DNA of 35,226 bases from Alphaproteobacteria bacterium (lineage in GTDB: Bacteria; Pseudomonadota; Alphaproteobacteria; Puniceispirillales; Puniceispirillaceae), in NCBI GenBank assembly GCA_011524995.1, contig WTJA01000027.1:33519-68744 (forward strand). The letters run 5' to 3'. The notes beneath the pieces were generated by a model. That model did not search any database and was not told the DNA's origin. It was given only the letters and a program-made list of their open reading frames with translations. The position numbers and the translations under genes were made by a program. Of the stretch, positions 27,047 to 34,441 are shown in pieces; the stretch's first letter is position 1; the number at the start of each line of letters is the position of its first letter.

Positions 27047-27874
27047 CTAGCTACCAAGGCTGCGTGACCGGTCATAGGCGGCTTGCATCGCGCGCGTCAT
27101 CAAGTCAGTGAGCCCGTCATCTGCTTGCAGGACCGCAAGCGCCGCCGCGGTCGTGCCGCCTTTTGATGTCACATTCTCACGCAAGGTGGCAGGGGCATCA
27201 TCAGAATCTGTCATGAGATGTGCAGCACCCAAAATGGTTTGTTGCGCCAAGGTGGCCGCCATCTCTGGCGAGAGGCCGAGCGTCGTACCTGCCTCTGTCA
27301 TCGCTTCGGCCATCAAAAAGAGATAGGCCGGCCCGGAGCCTGAGAGCGCGGTGACCGCATCCATCTGGGCTTCATCAGTAAGGCGCACAACCCTGCCAGA
27401 GACAGCGAGCATCTCTTCTGCCATTGCCATCTGCGCTGGTGTCGCTGCCTCATTACCAATCAGGGCTGTCATGCCTTTGCCAATGGCAGCCGGTGTATTT
27501 GGCATGGTGCGAATAATCGCCGGCGCGGTGGCATGGGGGATAAGCGAGGCAAGCTGTGCCAAAGACAGGCCTGCGGCGATCGAAATGAAACAACAAGATG
27601 AGACATCAAGCGCAGAGGCGGCGGCCAAGGCCTCTGCCATCATTTGCGGTTTAACCGATAACAGCATGATATCGGCAGTGTGATGTCCTGCGGCGGCGGC
27701 GCTCGCACAATCCGCATAGACAGACACACGCGCATCAGCCGCAAGAGCGCTGTCTTTATCAAAAAAGGGGTCAATGATGATGTAATGGCGCGGTGATGTG
27801 CCGGCAGTAAGCCAGCCTTGTAATAAGGCGGAACCCATCTTGCCACAACCTAAGATGAAACAGCTTTCACTCAT
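27047..27874 (-). CDS. proC: Pyrroline-5-carboxylate reductase
   Basis: A 275-residue cytosolic enzyme performing the last step of proline synthesis, NAD(P)H reduction of pyrroline-5-carboxylate. The N-terminal Rossmann motif is FILGCGKMGSALLQGW. IIRTMPNTPAAIGKGMTAL lies mid-protein, and the C-terminal family signature is ALSGSGPAYLFLMAEAMTEA followed by LRENVTSKGGTTAAAL. ATG 27874 is preferred over GTG 27880, as GAGG lies five bases before the ATG. It lies downstream of the ybjN-like gene on the same strand (48-base gap), an arrangement common in alphaproteobacteria. The function of the neighbouring ybjN gene does not obviously relate to proline. Confidence 0.97.
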   Translation of the reverse strand: MSESCFILGCGKMGSALLQGWLTAGTSPRHYIIIDPFFDKDSALAADARVSVYADCASAAAAGHHTADIMLLSVKPQMMAEALAAASALDVSSCCFISIAAGLSLAQLASLIPHATAPAIIRTMPNTPAAIGKGMTALIGNEAATPAQMAMAEEMLAVSGRVVRLTDEAQMDAVTALSGSGPAYLFLMAEAMTEAGTTLGLSPEMAATLAQQTILGAAHLMTDSDDAPATLRENVTSKGGTTAAALAVLQADDGLTDLMTRAMQAAYDRSRSLGS

Positions 27875-27922
27875 ACCCACCTCATTTCGTTTTTGGGGTG
27901 ATGGCCTGACCAGATAGGCGCG

Positions 27923-28426
27923 CTAGGCTTCGCCTTGATGCGCAATCAGCGATAATTTGCTGGCCTCGCTTGGCATAATCTCACCCATCGCAGTTTGATA
28001 AAGCACAGGATAGGCCAGCTCGCTCTCGCCCAAAATGATATCAACCACATCTTCGATCTGCTCAGGTGTCGCCCCACCCGCACCGCGCAATGGCAATGTA
28101 AGACGCAACGTAATCCGGTCAGCCTCCGCATCATGAATGAAATGGCCGAGCCATAATTCTTGGTTCAGGCTCGTGCAGACATCCAAGACAGCGGTGCGGT
28201 TATCATCATGAAGCGGCACATCAAGATGGCAATTCACCACCAGCGCTTCGGCATCATCGCGCCATGTCACATTTAATTGGTAATGCGACCATTCCCCTGG
28301 CACATCAGCTAGGATCGCATTGCGAGCGGATTGGCGAACATACCAATCATGCTGCATGACAAAGCGTGAGACTAATTCAATCGGATGTTGCACCGCTGAG
28401 CTCTCATCTATCCGCCGTTCTGCCAT
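27923..28426 (-). CDS. YbjN domain-containing protein (type III secretion chaperone-like fold)
   Basis: A 167-residue protein of the YbjN family. The domain spans about residues 14-155: HPIELVSRFVMQHDWYVRQS, then WSHYQLNVTWRDDAEALVVN, then PEQIEDVVDIILGESELAYP. Related folds occur in secretion chaperones, but the function of the bacterial YbjN proteins is not settled. ATG 28426 is selected because AGGA lies four bases upstream and the 31 residues added by the longest frame are unlike the family. It sits between ubiK and proC, all leftward. Its 188-base upstream region contains a direct repeat, a perfect DnaA box and a GANTC site. Confidence 0.85.
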   Translation of the reverse strand: MAERRIDESSAVQHPIELVSRFVMQHDWYVRQSARNAILADVPGEWSHYQLNVTWRDDAEALVVNCHLDVPLHDDNRTAVLDVCTSLNQELWLGHFIHDAEADRITLRLTLPLRGAGGATPEQIEDVVDIILGESELAYPVLYQTAMGEIMPSEASKLSLIAHQGEA

Positions 28427-28522
28427 TTTGTCCTGCATCCTTACCCATAACAAACGCAGCCGTGAAACACGCTGCTTGTTCCCTAGTCTTGGCAAGGGCC
28501 AGAGGGAGATGCAACACAATAT

Positions 28523-28563
28523 TTAGTGGTTGGCAGGCCCCTCACCTACGAGGGTTAGTGGTT
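28523..28563. repeat. Direct repeat upstream of the ybjN-like gene
   Basis: TTAGTGGTT occurs at 28523-28531 and again at 28555-28563, 32 bases apart, about three helical turns. Between them CCCTC and GAGGG can pair. The position, 97-137 bases before the ybjN-like start, suits a regulator-binding region. No regulator is assigned. Confidence 0.4.
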
Positions 28564-28580
28564 TTTTGATGGTAAGAGGT

Positions 28581-28601
28581 GATTCGCGCCGCTTATCCAC
28601 A
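28581..28601. promoter_or_regulatory. Perfect DnaA box next to a GANTC site
   Basis: GATTC (28581-28585), a CcrM-type methylation site, lies eight bases from TTATCCACA (28593-28601), a consensus DnaA box. They are in the gap between the ubiK stop codon and the ybjN-like gene. Only one box is present, so DnaA-dependent transcription control is more likely than an origin. Confidence 0.35.
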
Positions 28602-28614
28602 GGGCCATTTTTTG

Positions 28615-28902
28615 TTATTTTTTTGCCGCTTTACTGACCTTTTTGGCAGGTTTTGCCGCCGCGGCCTCAGCCAAGCGCGACTCAAGCTCTTCGATTCTCA
28701 CAATGGCTTTGGCAAGGCGGGCTTCGAGCGCATCAAAATCTTCACGTGCCACAAGCCCGCGTTTGGCGAGCGCTTTTTCAATTTGGCTTTGCATCATGGT
28801 CCGCATCTCACCTCGCACATCCCCCAACGCAGAGGCTGCGCCTGAGGCCATTTGCGTCAGATCAGATAAGGGCAATAAATCAGCAAGTGATGGTTTTTTC
28901 AT
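28615..28902 (-). CDS. ubiK: Ubiquinone biosynthesis accessory factor UbiK (BMFP domain)
   Basis: A 95-residue BMFP-family (formerly DUF526) protein. After a short amphipathic N-terminus (LADLLPLSDLTQMASGAASA), a coiled-coil helix carries the family motif KALAKRGLVAREDFDALEAR and continues to about residue 83. It ends in a Lys/Ala-rich tail. UbiK homologues assist the soluble Ubi complex in making ubiquinone and interact with membranes. AAAGGAG lies seven bases before ATG 28902. It heads the leftward ubiK-ybjN-proC series and is divergent from lgt. Confidence 0.9.
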   Translation of the reverse strand: MKKPSLADLLPLSDLTQMASGAASALGDVRGEMRTMMQSQIEKALAKRGLVAREDFDALEARLAKAIVRIEELESRLAEAAAAKPAKKVSKAAKK

Positions 28903-28997
28903 CTGGCGGCTCCTTTATTTTGCGCTTGAGGCCTAACGCCCCTCCTTTGACATAGGGTGAAGGGCCGCACCCTGCAATGGGCAAAATGGGGAAATGA

Positions 28998-29091
28998 GGC
29001 GCATGATGTGATAGTTCATGATAGGGGCAAGTTATGATATGACACTGACAGGCGGCCCGTGCCACATTAAGATAGGGCGCATGAGATGATA
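28998..29091. repeat. Direct repeat in the ubiK-lgt divergent region
   Basis: GGCGCATGATGTGATA (28998-29013) and GGCGCATGAGATGATA (29076-29091) match at 14 of 16 positions and are 78 bases apart. They lie in the 222-base gap between the divergent ubiK and lgt genes. They may be regulator sites or remnants of a local duplication. Confidence 0.4.
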
Positions 29092-29124
29092 AGACGTTCA
29101 CAGGCAGAGGATAGCACAAGATAG

Positions 29125-29946
29125 ATGACTGAAAGCTGGTTTACCTTTCCCGTGATTGACCCGGTTGCCTTTGCCATTGGGCCGCTTGCCATCAGATGGT
29201 ATGCGCTGGCTTATATGGCGGGGCTGTTATGTGGCTGGCAGATTTTGCGCCATTTGGCAAAACGCCCTGGCGCCATCATGCAGCCCGTGCAGGTTGATCA
29301 GCTGTTAAATTATATCATCATTGGGGTGATTGTCGGCGGACGGCTTGGCTATGTGGTGTTTTATCAGCCGCTGTTATACTGGCAGGACCCGATGGCGGTA
29401 TGGCGTGTGTGGGAAGGCGGCATGGCGTTTCATGGCGGCTTTTTAGGCGTTGTCGTCGCTGTCTTCTTATTTGCGAGACGCCATCACATCCCCTTATTAC
29501 GGCTGAGTGATCATGTGGGGCTTGTCGCACCGCTAGGGTTGTTATTTGGGCGCCTTGCCAATTTTATCAATGGCGAATTATTTGGCCGCATCACAACACA
29601 TCCAATTGGGATGGTCTTTCCCACCGGTGGGCCACTGCCACGCCATCCCTCACAGCTTTACGAAGCGGGGCTGGAAGGCTTACTACTTGGGGTAATATTC
29701 GCACTTTGTTGGCGGGCGGGCTTGTCACAAAAACAGCCGGGCAGTTTCATTGCCCTATTCCTCATCGGCTATGGATTAGCGCGATTTGTCGTTGAATTCT
29801 TCCGCGAACCTGATGCGCATATTGGGCTGTATGAGTGGGGTAGTGTGGCACTCTCGCAAGGCCAGCTCTTATCGCTGCCTATGATCCTAATTGGCGGTGC
29901 GTTGCTGGTCTATTTGCCACGCAACCATGGCACGCGAAAGGCGTAA
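29125..29946 (+). CDS. lgt: Phosphatidylglycerol--prolipoprotein diacylglyceryl transferase
   Basis: A 273-residue inner-membrane enzyme that attaches diacylglycerol from phosphatidylglycerol to the lipobox cysteine, the first step of lipoprotein maturation. About seven hydrophobic segments are present. Key residues align with E. coli Lgt: His103 in AFHGGFLG and Arg143 in FGRLANFINGELFGR, the Lgt signature. The N-terminal IGPLAIRWYALAYMAGLL is also typical. It leads a compact rightward group, lgt-midA-pgeF, with gaps of six bases or less, and a predicted micro-lipoprotein lies at the end of that group. A GCAGAGG upstream may serve as a ribosome site, though at long spacing. Confidence 0.97.
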   Translation: MTESWFTFPVIDPVAFAIGPLAIRWYALAYMAGLLCGWQILRHLAKRPGAIMQPVQVDQLLNYIIIGVIVGGRLGYVVFYQPLLYWQDPMAVWRVWEGGMAFHGGFLGVVVAVFLFARRHHIPLLRLSDHVGLVAPLGLLFGRLANFINGELFGRITTHPIGMVFPTGGPLPRHPSQLYEAGLEGLLLGVIFALCWRAGLSQKQPGSFIALFLIGYGLARFVVEFFREPDAHIGLYEWGSVALSQGQLLSLPMILIGGALLVYLPRNHGTRKA

Positions 29947-29952
29947 CGCATT

Positions 29953-31065
29953 ATGACACACCCCGCTGCTAGCCTGACAGATCGTTTGCGCGATGAGATT
30001 GATACAACAGGGCCGATTTCTGTCTCGCGCTTTATGCAAGCCTGTCTGTTTGATGATACGGACGGCTATTACCACAAGGGCGAGGCGATTGGGGCATCAG
30101 GTGATTTTATCACTGCGCCAGAGGTCAGCCAAATCTTTGGCGAGATGCTAGCTGCAATGCTCGCTTATATCGCGCCCTATTTTGCCGGGTCTGAGGCAGC
30201 TATTCGCTTTGAAGCAGGCCCTGGCCGCGGGACATTGGCGGCTGATATGCAGCGCGGCTATGAGATGTGTGGCAGTGCGCTAGCAAATCGGCCGCTATAT
30301 TTGCTGGAGAAAAGTGATGGCTTTCGAGACCAGCAAAAAGCGCGCCTGTCGGAGGCGCCGCTTGTGATGATAGAGGATATGGCAGATTTGCCAGCTGCGC
30401 CCTTATTTGGGGTAGCGAATGAGTTTTTTGATGCGCTTGGTGTGGATCAAGTCATCTGGCAAAATGGGCAATGGCATCACCGGCTTGTTGGGCTATCAGG
30501 TGAGGAATTTGCGTTTGTCATAGGGCCGGTCTGCACATCAGAGGACCTCATACCCTATGCCCCGCTACCAGAGGCACCGGCAGAAGGGGATATCTGTGAG
30601 ACCTCGCCGCAGAGCGCGGCCATCATGGCACAGATGGCACAGCATATTGCGCATCATGGGGGCGCGCTTTTGGTCATTGACTACGGCAAGTCAGATCAGC
30701 TTGGTGATACGTTGCAGGCGGTGGCCAACCATCGTCCTGTCCCGCCATTGAGCGTATGTGGGATGGCGGATATCACCCATTGGGTCGATTTCAGACAGCT
30801 GGCGCAGGTGGCAGAGGCGGCACAAGCCCGCCTCATTGGGCCGGTACCACAGGGTCGGTTCTTGCTTGAGCTTGGCATTGCTGAACGGGCCGAAGCCTTG
30901 CGGCACCCTGATATGCCAGAGCAGGATAGACAGCTACTTGCGGCGATTGATAGGCTCGTCTCACCAGCGCAGATGGGCCACGCCTTTAAGGTCGCACTGC
31001 TTGTCCCGCAAGGTGACGGCGTGCCACCAGGCTTTGCCTCTTACCAGACTGAGGAAGGCGGCTGA
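29953..31065 (+). CDS. SAM-dependent methyltransferase, MidA/NDUFAF7 family
   Basis: A 370-residue methyltransferase. The SAM-binding loop is FEAGPGRGTLAADM at about residues 87-99; earlier there is DGYYHKGEAIGASGDFITAPEVSQ, and later FGVANEFFDALGVDQVIW, the NEFFDAL hallmark of the family. Mitochondrial NDUFAF7 methylates an arginine of a complex I subunit during assembly; bacterial members are assumed to act similarly, but this is not proven here. It begins six bases after the lgt stop codon, and its own stop codon is one base from the pgeF ATG, so all three are probably co-translated. The lgt-midA-pgeF order is frequent in alphaproteobacteria. Confidence 0.93.
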   Translation: MTHPAASLTDRLRDEIDTTGPISVSRFMQACLFDDTDGYYHKGEAIGASGDFITAPEVSQIFGEMLAAMLAYIAPYFAGSEAAIRFEAGPGRGTLAADMQRGYEMCGSALANRPLYLLEKSDGFRDQQKARLSEAPLVMIEDMADLPAAPLFGVANEFFDALGVDQVIWQNGQWHHRLVGLSGEEFAFVIGPVCTSEDLIPYAPLPEAPAEGDICETSPQSAAIMAQMAQHIAHHGGALLVIDYGKSDQLGDTLQAVANHRPVPPLSVCGMADITHWVDFRQLAQVAEAAQARLIGPVPQGRFLLELGIAERAEALRHPDMPEQDRQLLAAIDRLVSPAQMGHAFKVALLVPQGDGVPPGFASYQTEEGG

Positions 31066-31066
31066 G

Positions 31067-31846
31067 ATGAGACTATCCTTTGCCACAGATGATCGCTTTG
31101 ACCATGAGGGGCTCGCTTATGGGTTTTTTGGGCGAGCGGGCGGTGTCTCCACTGGCTTGTATGACAGCTTAAATTGCGGCTATGGCTCGCAAGATGACCG
31201 CGCCCTTGTCAGTCAGAACCGGGCGCTTGTGGCGGATGCTATCGGATGCGCGCCTGAAAAGATGGCAGGCTTATATCAAATTCATAGCGGTGATGTGGTG
31301 ACCATCACAAAAGAGAGTGACCTTGGCGCACGCCCCAAAGCGGATGGGCTTGTGACGAGCCAGCGCGGGGTGGGATTAGCGATCCTAACCGCTGATTGCA
31401 CGCCTGTCTTATTTCATGCGCCAGAGGCAGGGGTCATTGGGGCCTGTCATGCCGGATGGCGCGGCGCTGCGCAGGGCATCATCGCAGAGACCATTGCGGC
31501 CATGTGTGCGCTTGGGGCCAAGCGGCAGGAGATCAAAGCCCTCATTGGGCCAACCATCGCACAACCCTCTTATCAAGTGGGCGCTGATATGAGAGATGAG
31601 GTGCTGCGCCTCGCGCCTGAGGCGGCGCCTTGCTTTGCCCCTGACCCTGCGGATGAGACAAAATATCTTTTTGATTTACCGGGTCTTGTCGCCTTACAAT
31701 GTGACGCGCAAACGATTGCACAAACCAGTGATGTGAGACGTGATACCTATGACGAATCACAAGGCTTTTTTTCACATCGCCGCGCCACACATCGCCAAGA
31801 GGCCGATACAGGCCGGCAAATTAGTGTGATTATGATGCCACAATAG
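31067..31846 (+). CDS. pgeF: Peptidoglycan editing factor PgeF / YfiH-family polyphenol oxidase-like protein
   Basis: A 259-residue YfiH-family protein (formerly 'laccase domain', DUF152). The zinc/copper ligand triad is visible as His73 (YQIHSGDVV), Cys111 (LTADCTPVLF) and His128 (ACHAGWRG), and the N-terminus has GFFGRAGGVSTGLYDSLNCG. E. coli YfiH removes wrongly inserted serine from peptidoglycan precursors; other members act on purine nucleosides, so the substrate here is open. ATG 31067 starts one base after the midA stop codon and fits the family length (about 245-260). A longer in-frame extension from 30758 lies wholly inside midA and is rejected. Confidence 0.95.
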   Translation: MRLSFATDDRFDHEGLAYGFFGRAGGVSTGLYDSLNCGYGSQDDRALVSQNRALVADAIGCAPEKMAGLYQIHSGDVVTITKESDLGARPKADGLVTSQRGVGLAILTADCTPVLFHAPEAGVIGACHAGWRGAAQGIIAETIAAMCALGAKRQEIKALIGPTIAQPSYQVGADMRDEVLRLAPEAAPCFAPDPADETKYLFDLPGLVALQCDAQTIAQTSDVRRDTYDESQGFFSHRRATHRQEADTGRQISVIMMPQ

Positions 31847-31860
31847 GAAACGAGGATTTT

Positions 31861-31926
31861 ATGCCGCATCTCTTGATATTCTTAGGTCTCTGCTTCCTTG
31901 GTATGCTTGCCTCTTGCATCATCTAG
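31861..31926 (+). CDS. Putative 21-residue micro-lipoprotein
   Basis: A tiny frame 14 bases after pgeF, with GAGG five bases before ATG. The peptide MPHLLIFLGLCFLGMLASC plus two isoleucines is a bare lipoprotein signal: short n-region, hydrophobic core, and lipobox L-A-S-C with the cysteine at residue 19. If processed by Lgt and LspA, the mature product would be a lipidated tripeptide. There is no family match that I know of. It could instead be a leader peptide for prs, which begins 102 bases downstream. It is supported only by its ribosome site and composition. Confidence 0.45.
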   Translation: MPHLLIFLGLCFLGMLASCII

Positions 31927-31933
31927 AGGAAAA

Positions 31934-31951
31934 CTTCACAAAATTGTCACA
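31934..31951 (+). promoter_or_regulatory. Pho-box-like direct repeat upstream of prs
   Basis: CTTCACA (31934-31940), a four-base AAAT spacer, and TGTCACA (31945-31951) give 11-base periodicity like the PhoB site, whose repeats are CTGTCAT/C separated by A/T-rich four-mers. A third, weaker TCA follows at 31956. It lies about 80-95 bases before the prs start. The match is imperfect, and PhoB control is inferred only. Confidence 0.35.
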
Positions 31952-32028
31952 AAAGTCATTGCCGTTAGGCCTGCTGATTGGTAGGTAGAGGCGTGTGTGA
32001 CCCCATAAATAATGGTTGAGACTGGCTC

Positions 32029-32958
32029 ATGAAGATTCTCTCATGTAACTCAAATCGTCCTCTAGCAGAGGCGATTGCCACCTACCTCAATGTTCCTATT
32101 ACAAAAGCTGATGTACGACGCTTTGCCGATATGGAAGTGTTCGTTGAGATTCACGAAAATGTGCGTGGTGAAGATGTGTTTGTGGTGCAATCCACATCCT
32201 ATCCTGCCAATGATAATGTGATGGAATTATTGGTCACATTAGATGCGCTTCGCCGCGGTTCCGCGCGACGCATCACAGCGGTGTTGCCTTATTATGGCTA
32301 TGCCCGCCAAGATAGAAAGTCTGGTCCTCGGACACCTATTTCAGCAAAATTGCTAGCCAATCTGATTACCAAAGCAGGCGCTGACCGTGTGCTAACGATT
32401 GATTTGCATGCTGGCCAAATCCAAGGCTTTTTCGATATTCCGGCTGATAACCTATTTGCAGCCCCTGTATTCCGCGATGATATTAAAGAGCGTTATCAAG
32501 ATAAGTTGATGATTGTCTCGCCTGATGTGGGTGGTGTGGTTCGTGCCCGCTCACTTGCGAATCGCCTTGATGCGGATTTGGCCATCATTGATAAGCGTCG
32601 TCCGCAAGCGGGTGTCTCAGAAGTGATGAACATCATCGGTGATGTCTCTGACCGTCATTGTATTATGGTAGATGATATTGTCGATTCAGGTGGCACCTTA
32701 TGCAACGCGGCAAAAGCCCTGATGGATGCGGGTGCGATTTCAGTTGATGCCTATGTCACTCATGGTGTGTTATCAGGTGGCGCGGTGAGCCGTGTGGTCT
32801 CTAGCCCGTTGAATTCGCTTGTGATCACTGATTCTATTCAAGCGACAGAAGCGGTGGCTGCCGCCCCGAATATCAAGCAATTATCAATTGCGCCGCTTCT
32901 TGGGGAAGCGATTTTGCGTGTGAATGAAGAACGGTCTGTTTCATCTTTGTTTGCCTAA
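32029..32958 (+). CDS. prs: Ribose-phosphate pyrophosphokinase
   Basis: A 309-residue enzyme that makes PRPP from ribose 5-phosphate and ATP for purine, pyrimidine, NAD, histidine and tryptophan synthesis. N-terminal features are the catalytic-loop region [20 protein letters not shown] and the metal/ribose-phosphate segment [13 protein letters not shown]. The PRPP-binding loop DDIVDSGGT is at residues 215-223. [16 protein letters not shown] lies between them. Length equals the bacterial class I family (about 310-315). The ribosome site is weak. A Pho-box-like repeat and the micro-lipoprotein frame lie upstream, and a strong terminator follows. rplY, pth and ychF come next in the order common to many proteobacteria. 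Confidence 0.98.
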   Translation: MKILSCNSNRPLAEAIATYLNVPITKADVRRFADMEVFVEIHENVRGEDVFVVQSTSYPANDNVMELLVTLDALRRGSARRITAVLPYYGYARQDRKSGPRTPISAKLLANLITKAGADRVLTIDLHAGQIQGFFDIPADNLFAAPVFRDDIKERYQDKLMIVSPDVGGVVRARSLANRLDADLAIIDKRRPQAGVSEVMNIIGDVSDRHCIMVDDIVDSGGTLCNAAKALMDAGAISVDAYVTHGVLSGGAVSRVVSSPLNSLVITDSIQATEAVAAAPNIKQLSIAPLLGEAILRVNEERSVSSLFA

Positions 32959-32986
32959 GATAAAAGCAGCTATCATGATTTCTGTG

Positions 32987-33012
32987 AAACCCTCGCATTT
33001 GCGGGGGTTTTT
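32987..33012 (+). terminator. Rho-independent terminator of prs
   Basis: AAACCCTCGC (32987-32996) pairs with GCGGGGGTTT (33001-33010), including one T-G pair, around an ATTT loop. The pairing T bases run on into TTTTT (33008-33012). It separates prs from rplY. Confidence 0.9.
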
Positions 33013-33052
33013 GCTTGTCTTTTCCCCGAAAACCCGATAGGTATCACGCACA

Positions 33053-33076
33053 TCCATGCACCCCTGGAGGCATGGA
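33053..33076 (+). promoter_or_regulatory. Leader inverted repeat upstream of rplY
   Basis: TCCATGC (33053-33059) and GCATGGA (33070-33076) are perfect complements with a ten-base loop, ending 14 bases before the AGGAGA ribosome site at 33091-33096. A possible promoter (TTGTCT at 33015, -10 near 33038) would place the hairpin in the 5' untranslated RNA. It is a candidate for feedback control by L25 or for a transcription factor. Confidence 0.4.
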
Positions 33077-33101
33077 GGCTAGCAATATTTAGGAGAATGC
33101 T

Positions 33102-33725
33102 ATGTCAGATGTGACAACTGTAAGCGCGAAATTGCGTGATAGGGTCGGTAAGGGGTCCGCCCGTGCGGCTCGCCGCGCAGGTATGGTTCCTGCCGTTATT
33201 TATGGTAACAAACAGCCAGCTTTGGGTATTGAGCTTGAAGCCCGCGTGATTCGTAAGATTATCCACGAGCCAGGCATTTTTAGCCGCTTGTTGGACATTG
33301 ATGTAGATGGCAAAGCCATCACTGTCTTGACCAGAGACATTCAATTCCACCCTGTTTCAGATGAAGCGTTGCATTTTGACTTCTTGCGTGTGTCAAAATC
33401 ATCAACCATCTCTGTGGCTATCGGTGTTGAGTTTATCAATGAAGATAAGTGCCCTGGCCTTCGTATCGGCGGCGTCTTGAACGTTGTTCGTCACGAAGTT
33501 GAATTGAACTGCCCAGCCAATGCTATCCCTGAAAAGATCACAGTTGATCTGGAAGGTGTGAAGGTTGGTGATTCAATCCATATTAGCTCAATTGCCCTCC
33601 CAGAAGGTGTTGAGCCAACCATTACAGATCGTGACTTCACTGTTGCGACGCTTCAGTCACCAGGTGGCGGCGTCAAGAATGAAGATGATGAAGATGAAGC
33701 AGCAGAAGGCGAAACAGAAGAATAA
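33102..33725 (+). CDS. rplY: 50S ribosomal protein L25, Ctc (long) form
   Basis: A 207-residue protein that binds 5S rRNA in the large subunit. The N-terminal L25 domain (about residues 1-95) shows the beta-barrel segment GSARAARRAGMVPAVIYGNK and DIQFHPVSDEALHFDFLRV. The C-terminal TL5/Ctc domain (about 96-185) has GLRIGGVLNVVRHEVELNCP and GDSIHISSIALPEG. It ends in an acidic tail (NEDDEDEAAEGETEE). This two-domain form is usual outside the enteric bacteria, whose L25 is only about 94 residues. AGGAGA precedes the ATG. A leader hairpin and a 3' terminator bound it as its own transcription unit. Confidence 0.97.
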   Translation: MSDVTTVSAKLRDRVGKGSARAARRAGMVPAVIYGNKQPALGIELEARVIRKIIHEPGIFSRLLDIDVDGKAITVLTRDIQFHPVSDEALHFDFLRVSKSSTISVAIGVEFINEDKCPGLRIGGVLNVVRHEVELNCPANAIPEKITVDLEGVKVGDSIHISSIALPEGVEPTITDRDFTVATLQSPGGGVKNEDDEDEAAEGETEE

Positions 33726-33756
33726 GTCTGTGGCAGCATTTTGTTGTTAAATTTTG

Positions 33757-33792
33757 AAGACGTGTCTGATAGCTATTAGGCACGTCTTTTTG
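33757..33792 (+). terminator. Rho-independent terminator of rplY
   Basis: AAGACGTG (33757-33764) pairs perfectly with CACGTCTT (33781-33788) around a 16-base loop. A T run (TTTTT then GTTTG) follows. pth begins 30 bases later, so pth must rely on read-through or a promoter overlapping the terminator. Confidence 0.85.
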
Positions 33793-33821
33793 TTTGTTAC
33801 TGATAAGCGGACACCACTGTG

Positions 33822-34430
33822 ATGAAGCTGTTTGTGGGGCTAGGAAATCCTGGCACGAAATATCAAGGCAATCGCCATAATATCGGCTTTATGATGGTCG
33901 ATTTATTAGCGCGTGATTATGGCTTTGATGGCTGGAAGGCCAAAGCAGGGGCGCAGATGGCAACCGGGCGCATTGGCATGACCAAAATCGCGCTGTTAAA
34001 GCCGCAATCTTTTATGAATAAATCAGGGCTGCCAGTCGCCGAAGCTGCCCGTTTCTTTAAAATCGATCCTGAGAATATCATCGTCTTTCATGATGAGATT
34101 GATTTAGGCGAAGGCCGGTTGCGCGTCAAACAAGGCGGTGGTCATGGCGGTCATAATGGCTTGCGTGATATTGACCGTCATATTGGCAAAGATTATTGGC
34201 GCGTGCGTATGGGTGTGGGACGTCCCGACACCAAAGAAGATGTGCATAAATGGGTCTTAAATGATTTTTCACGCCATGATATGAACACATGGCTGCCTGC
34301 CTTTATGGAGGCATTATCACGAGAAGCGGGCTTGTGTGCCGAAGGTGATATGGCAAGCTATATGAGCCGTGTGGCACATTTAGCGCCTGCGCCAGGTAAA
34401 GCGTCACAAGCTGAGACAAATGACGAATAG
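33822..34430 (+). CDS. pth: Peptidyl-tRNA hydrolase
   Basis: A 202-residue enzyme that frees tRNA from peptidyl-tRNAs dropped by the ribosome. Catalytic residues align with E. coli Pth: Asn9 and His19 in GLGNPGTKYQGNRHNIGF, Asn66 in PQSFMNKSGLPV, and Asp91 in VFHDEIDLGEG. KQGGGHGGHNGLRDI is the glycine-rich substrate loop. ATG 33822 is chosen over the GTG immediately before it (33819), giving MKLFVGLGNPG as in the family. The ribosome site is poor. ychF follows after 11 bases, and the pth-ychF pair is widely conserved. Confidence 0.97.
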   Translation: MKLFVGLGNPGTKYQGNRHNIGFMMVDLLARDYGFDGWKAKAGAQMATGRIGMTKIALLKPQSFMNKSGLPVAEAARFFKIDPENIIVFHDEIDLGEGRLRVKQGGGHGGHNGLRDIDRHIGKDYWRVRMGVGRPDTKEDVHKWVLNDFSRHDMNTWLPAFMEALSREAGLCAEGDMASYMSRVAHLAPAPGKASQAETNDE

Positions 34431-34441
34431 GGAGTGTCATT

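Noticed and set aside
28593-28601. Replication origin at the second TTATCCACA
   Set aside because: Only one DnaA box is present, with no extended AT-rich unwinding zone or GANTC cluster; treated as a possible promoter site instead.
30758-31066. N-terminal extension of pgeF into midA
   Set aside because: The extra 103 residues lie inside midA in another frame and are unlike YfiH; ATG 31067 fits family length and coupling to the midA stop codon.
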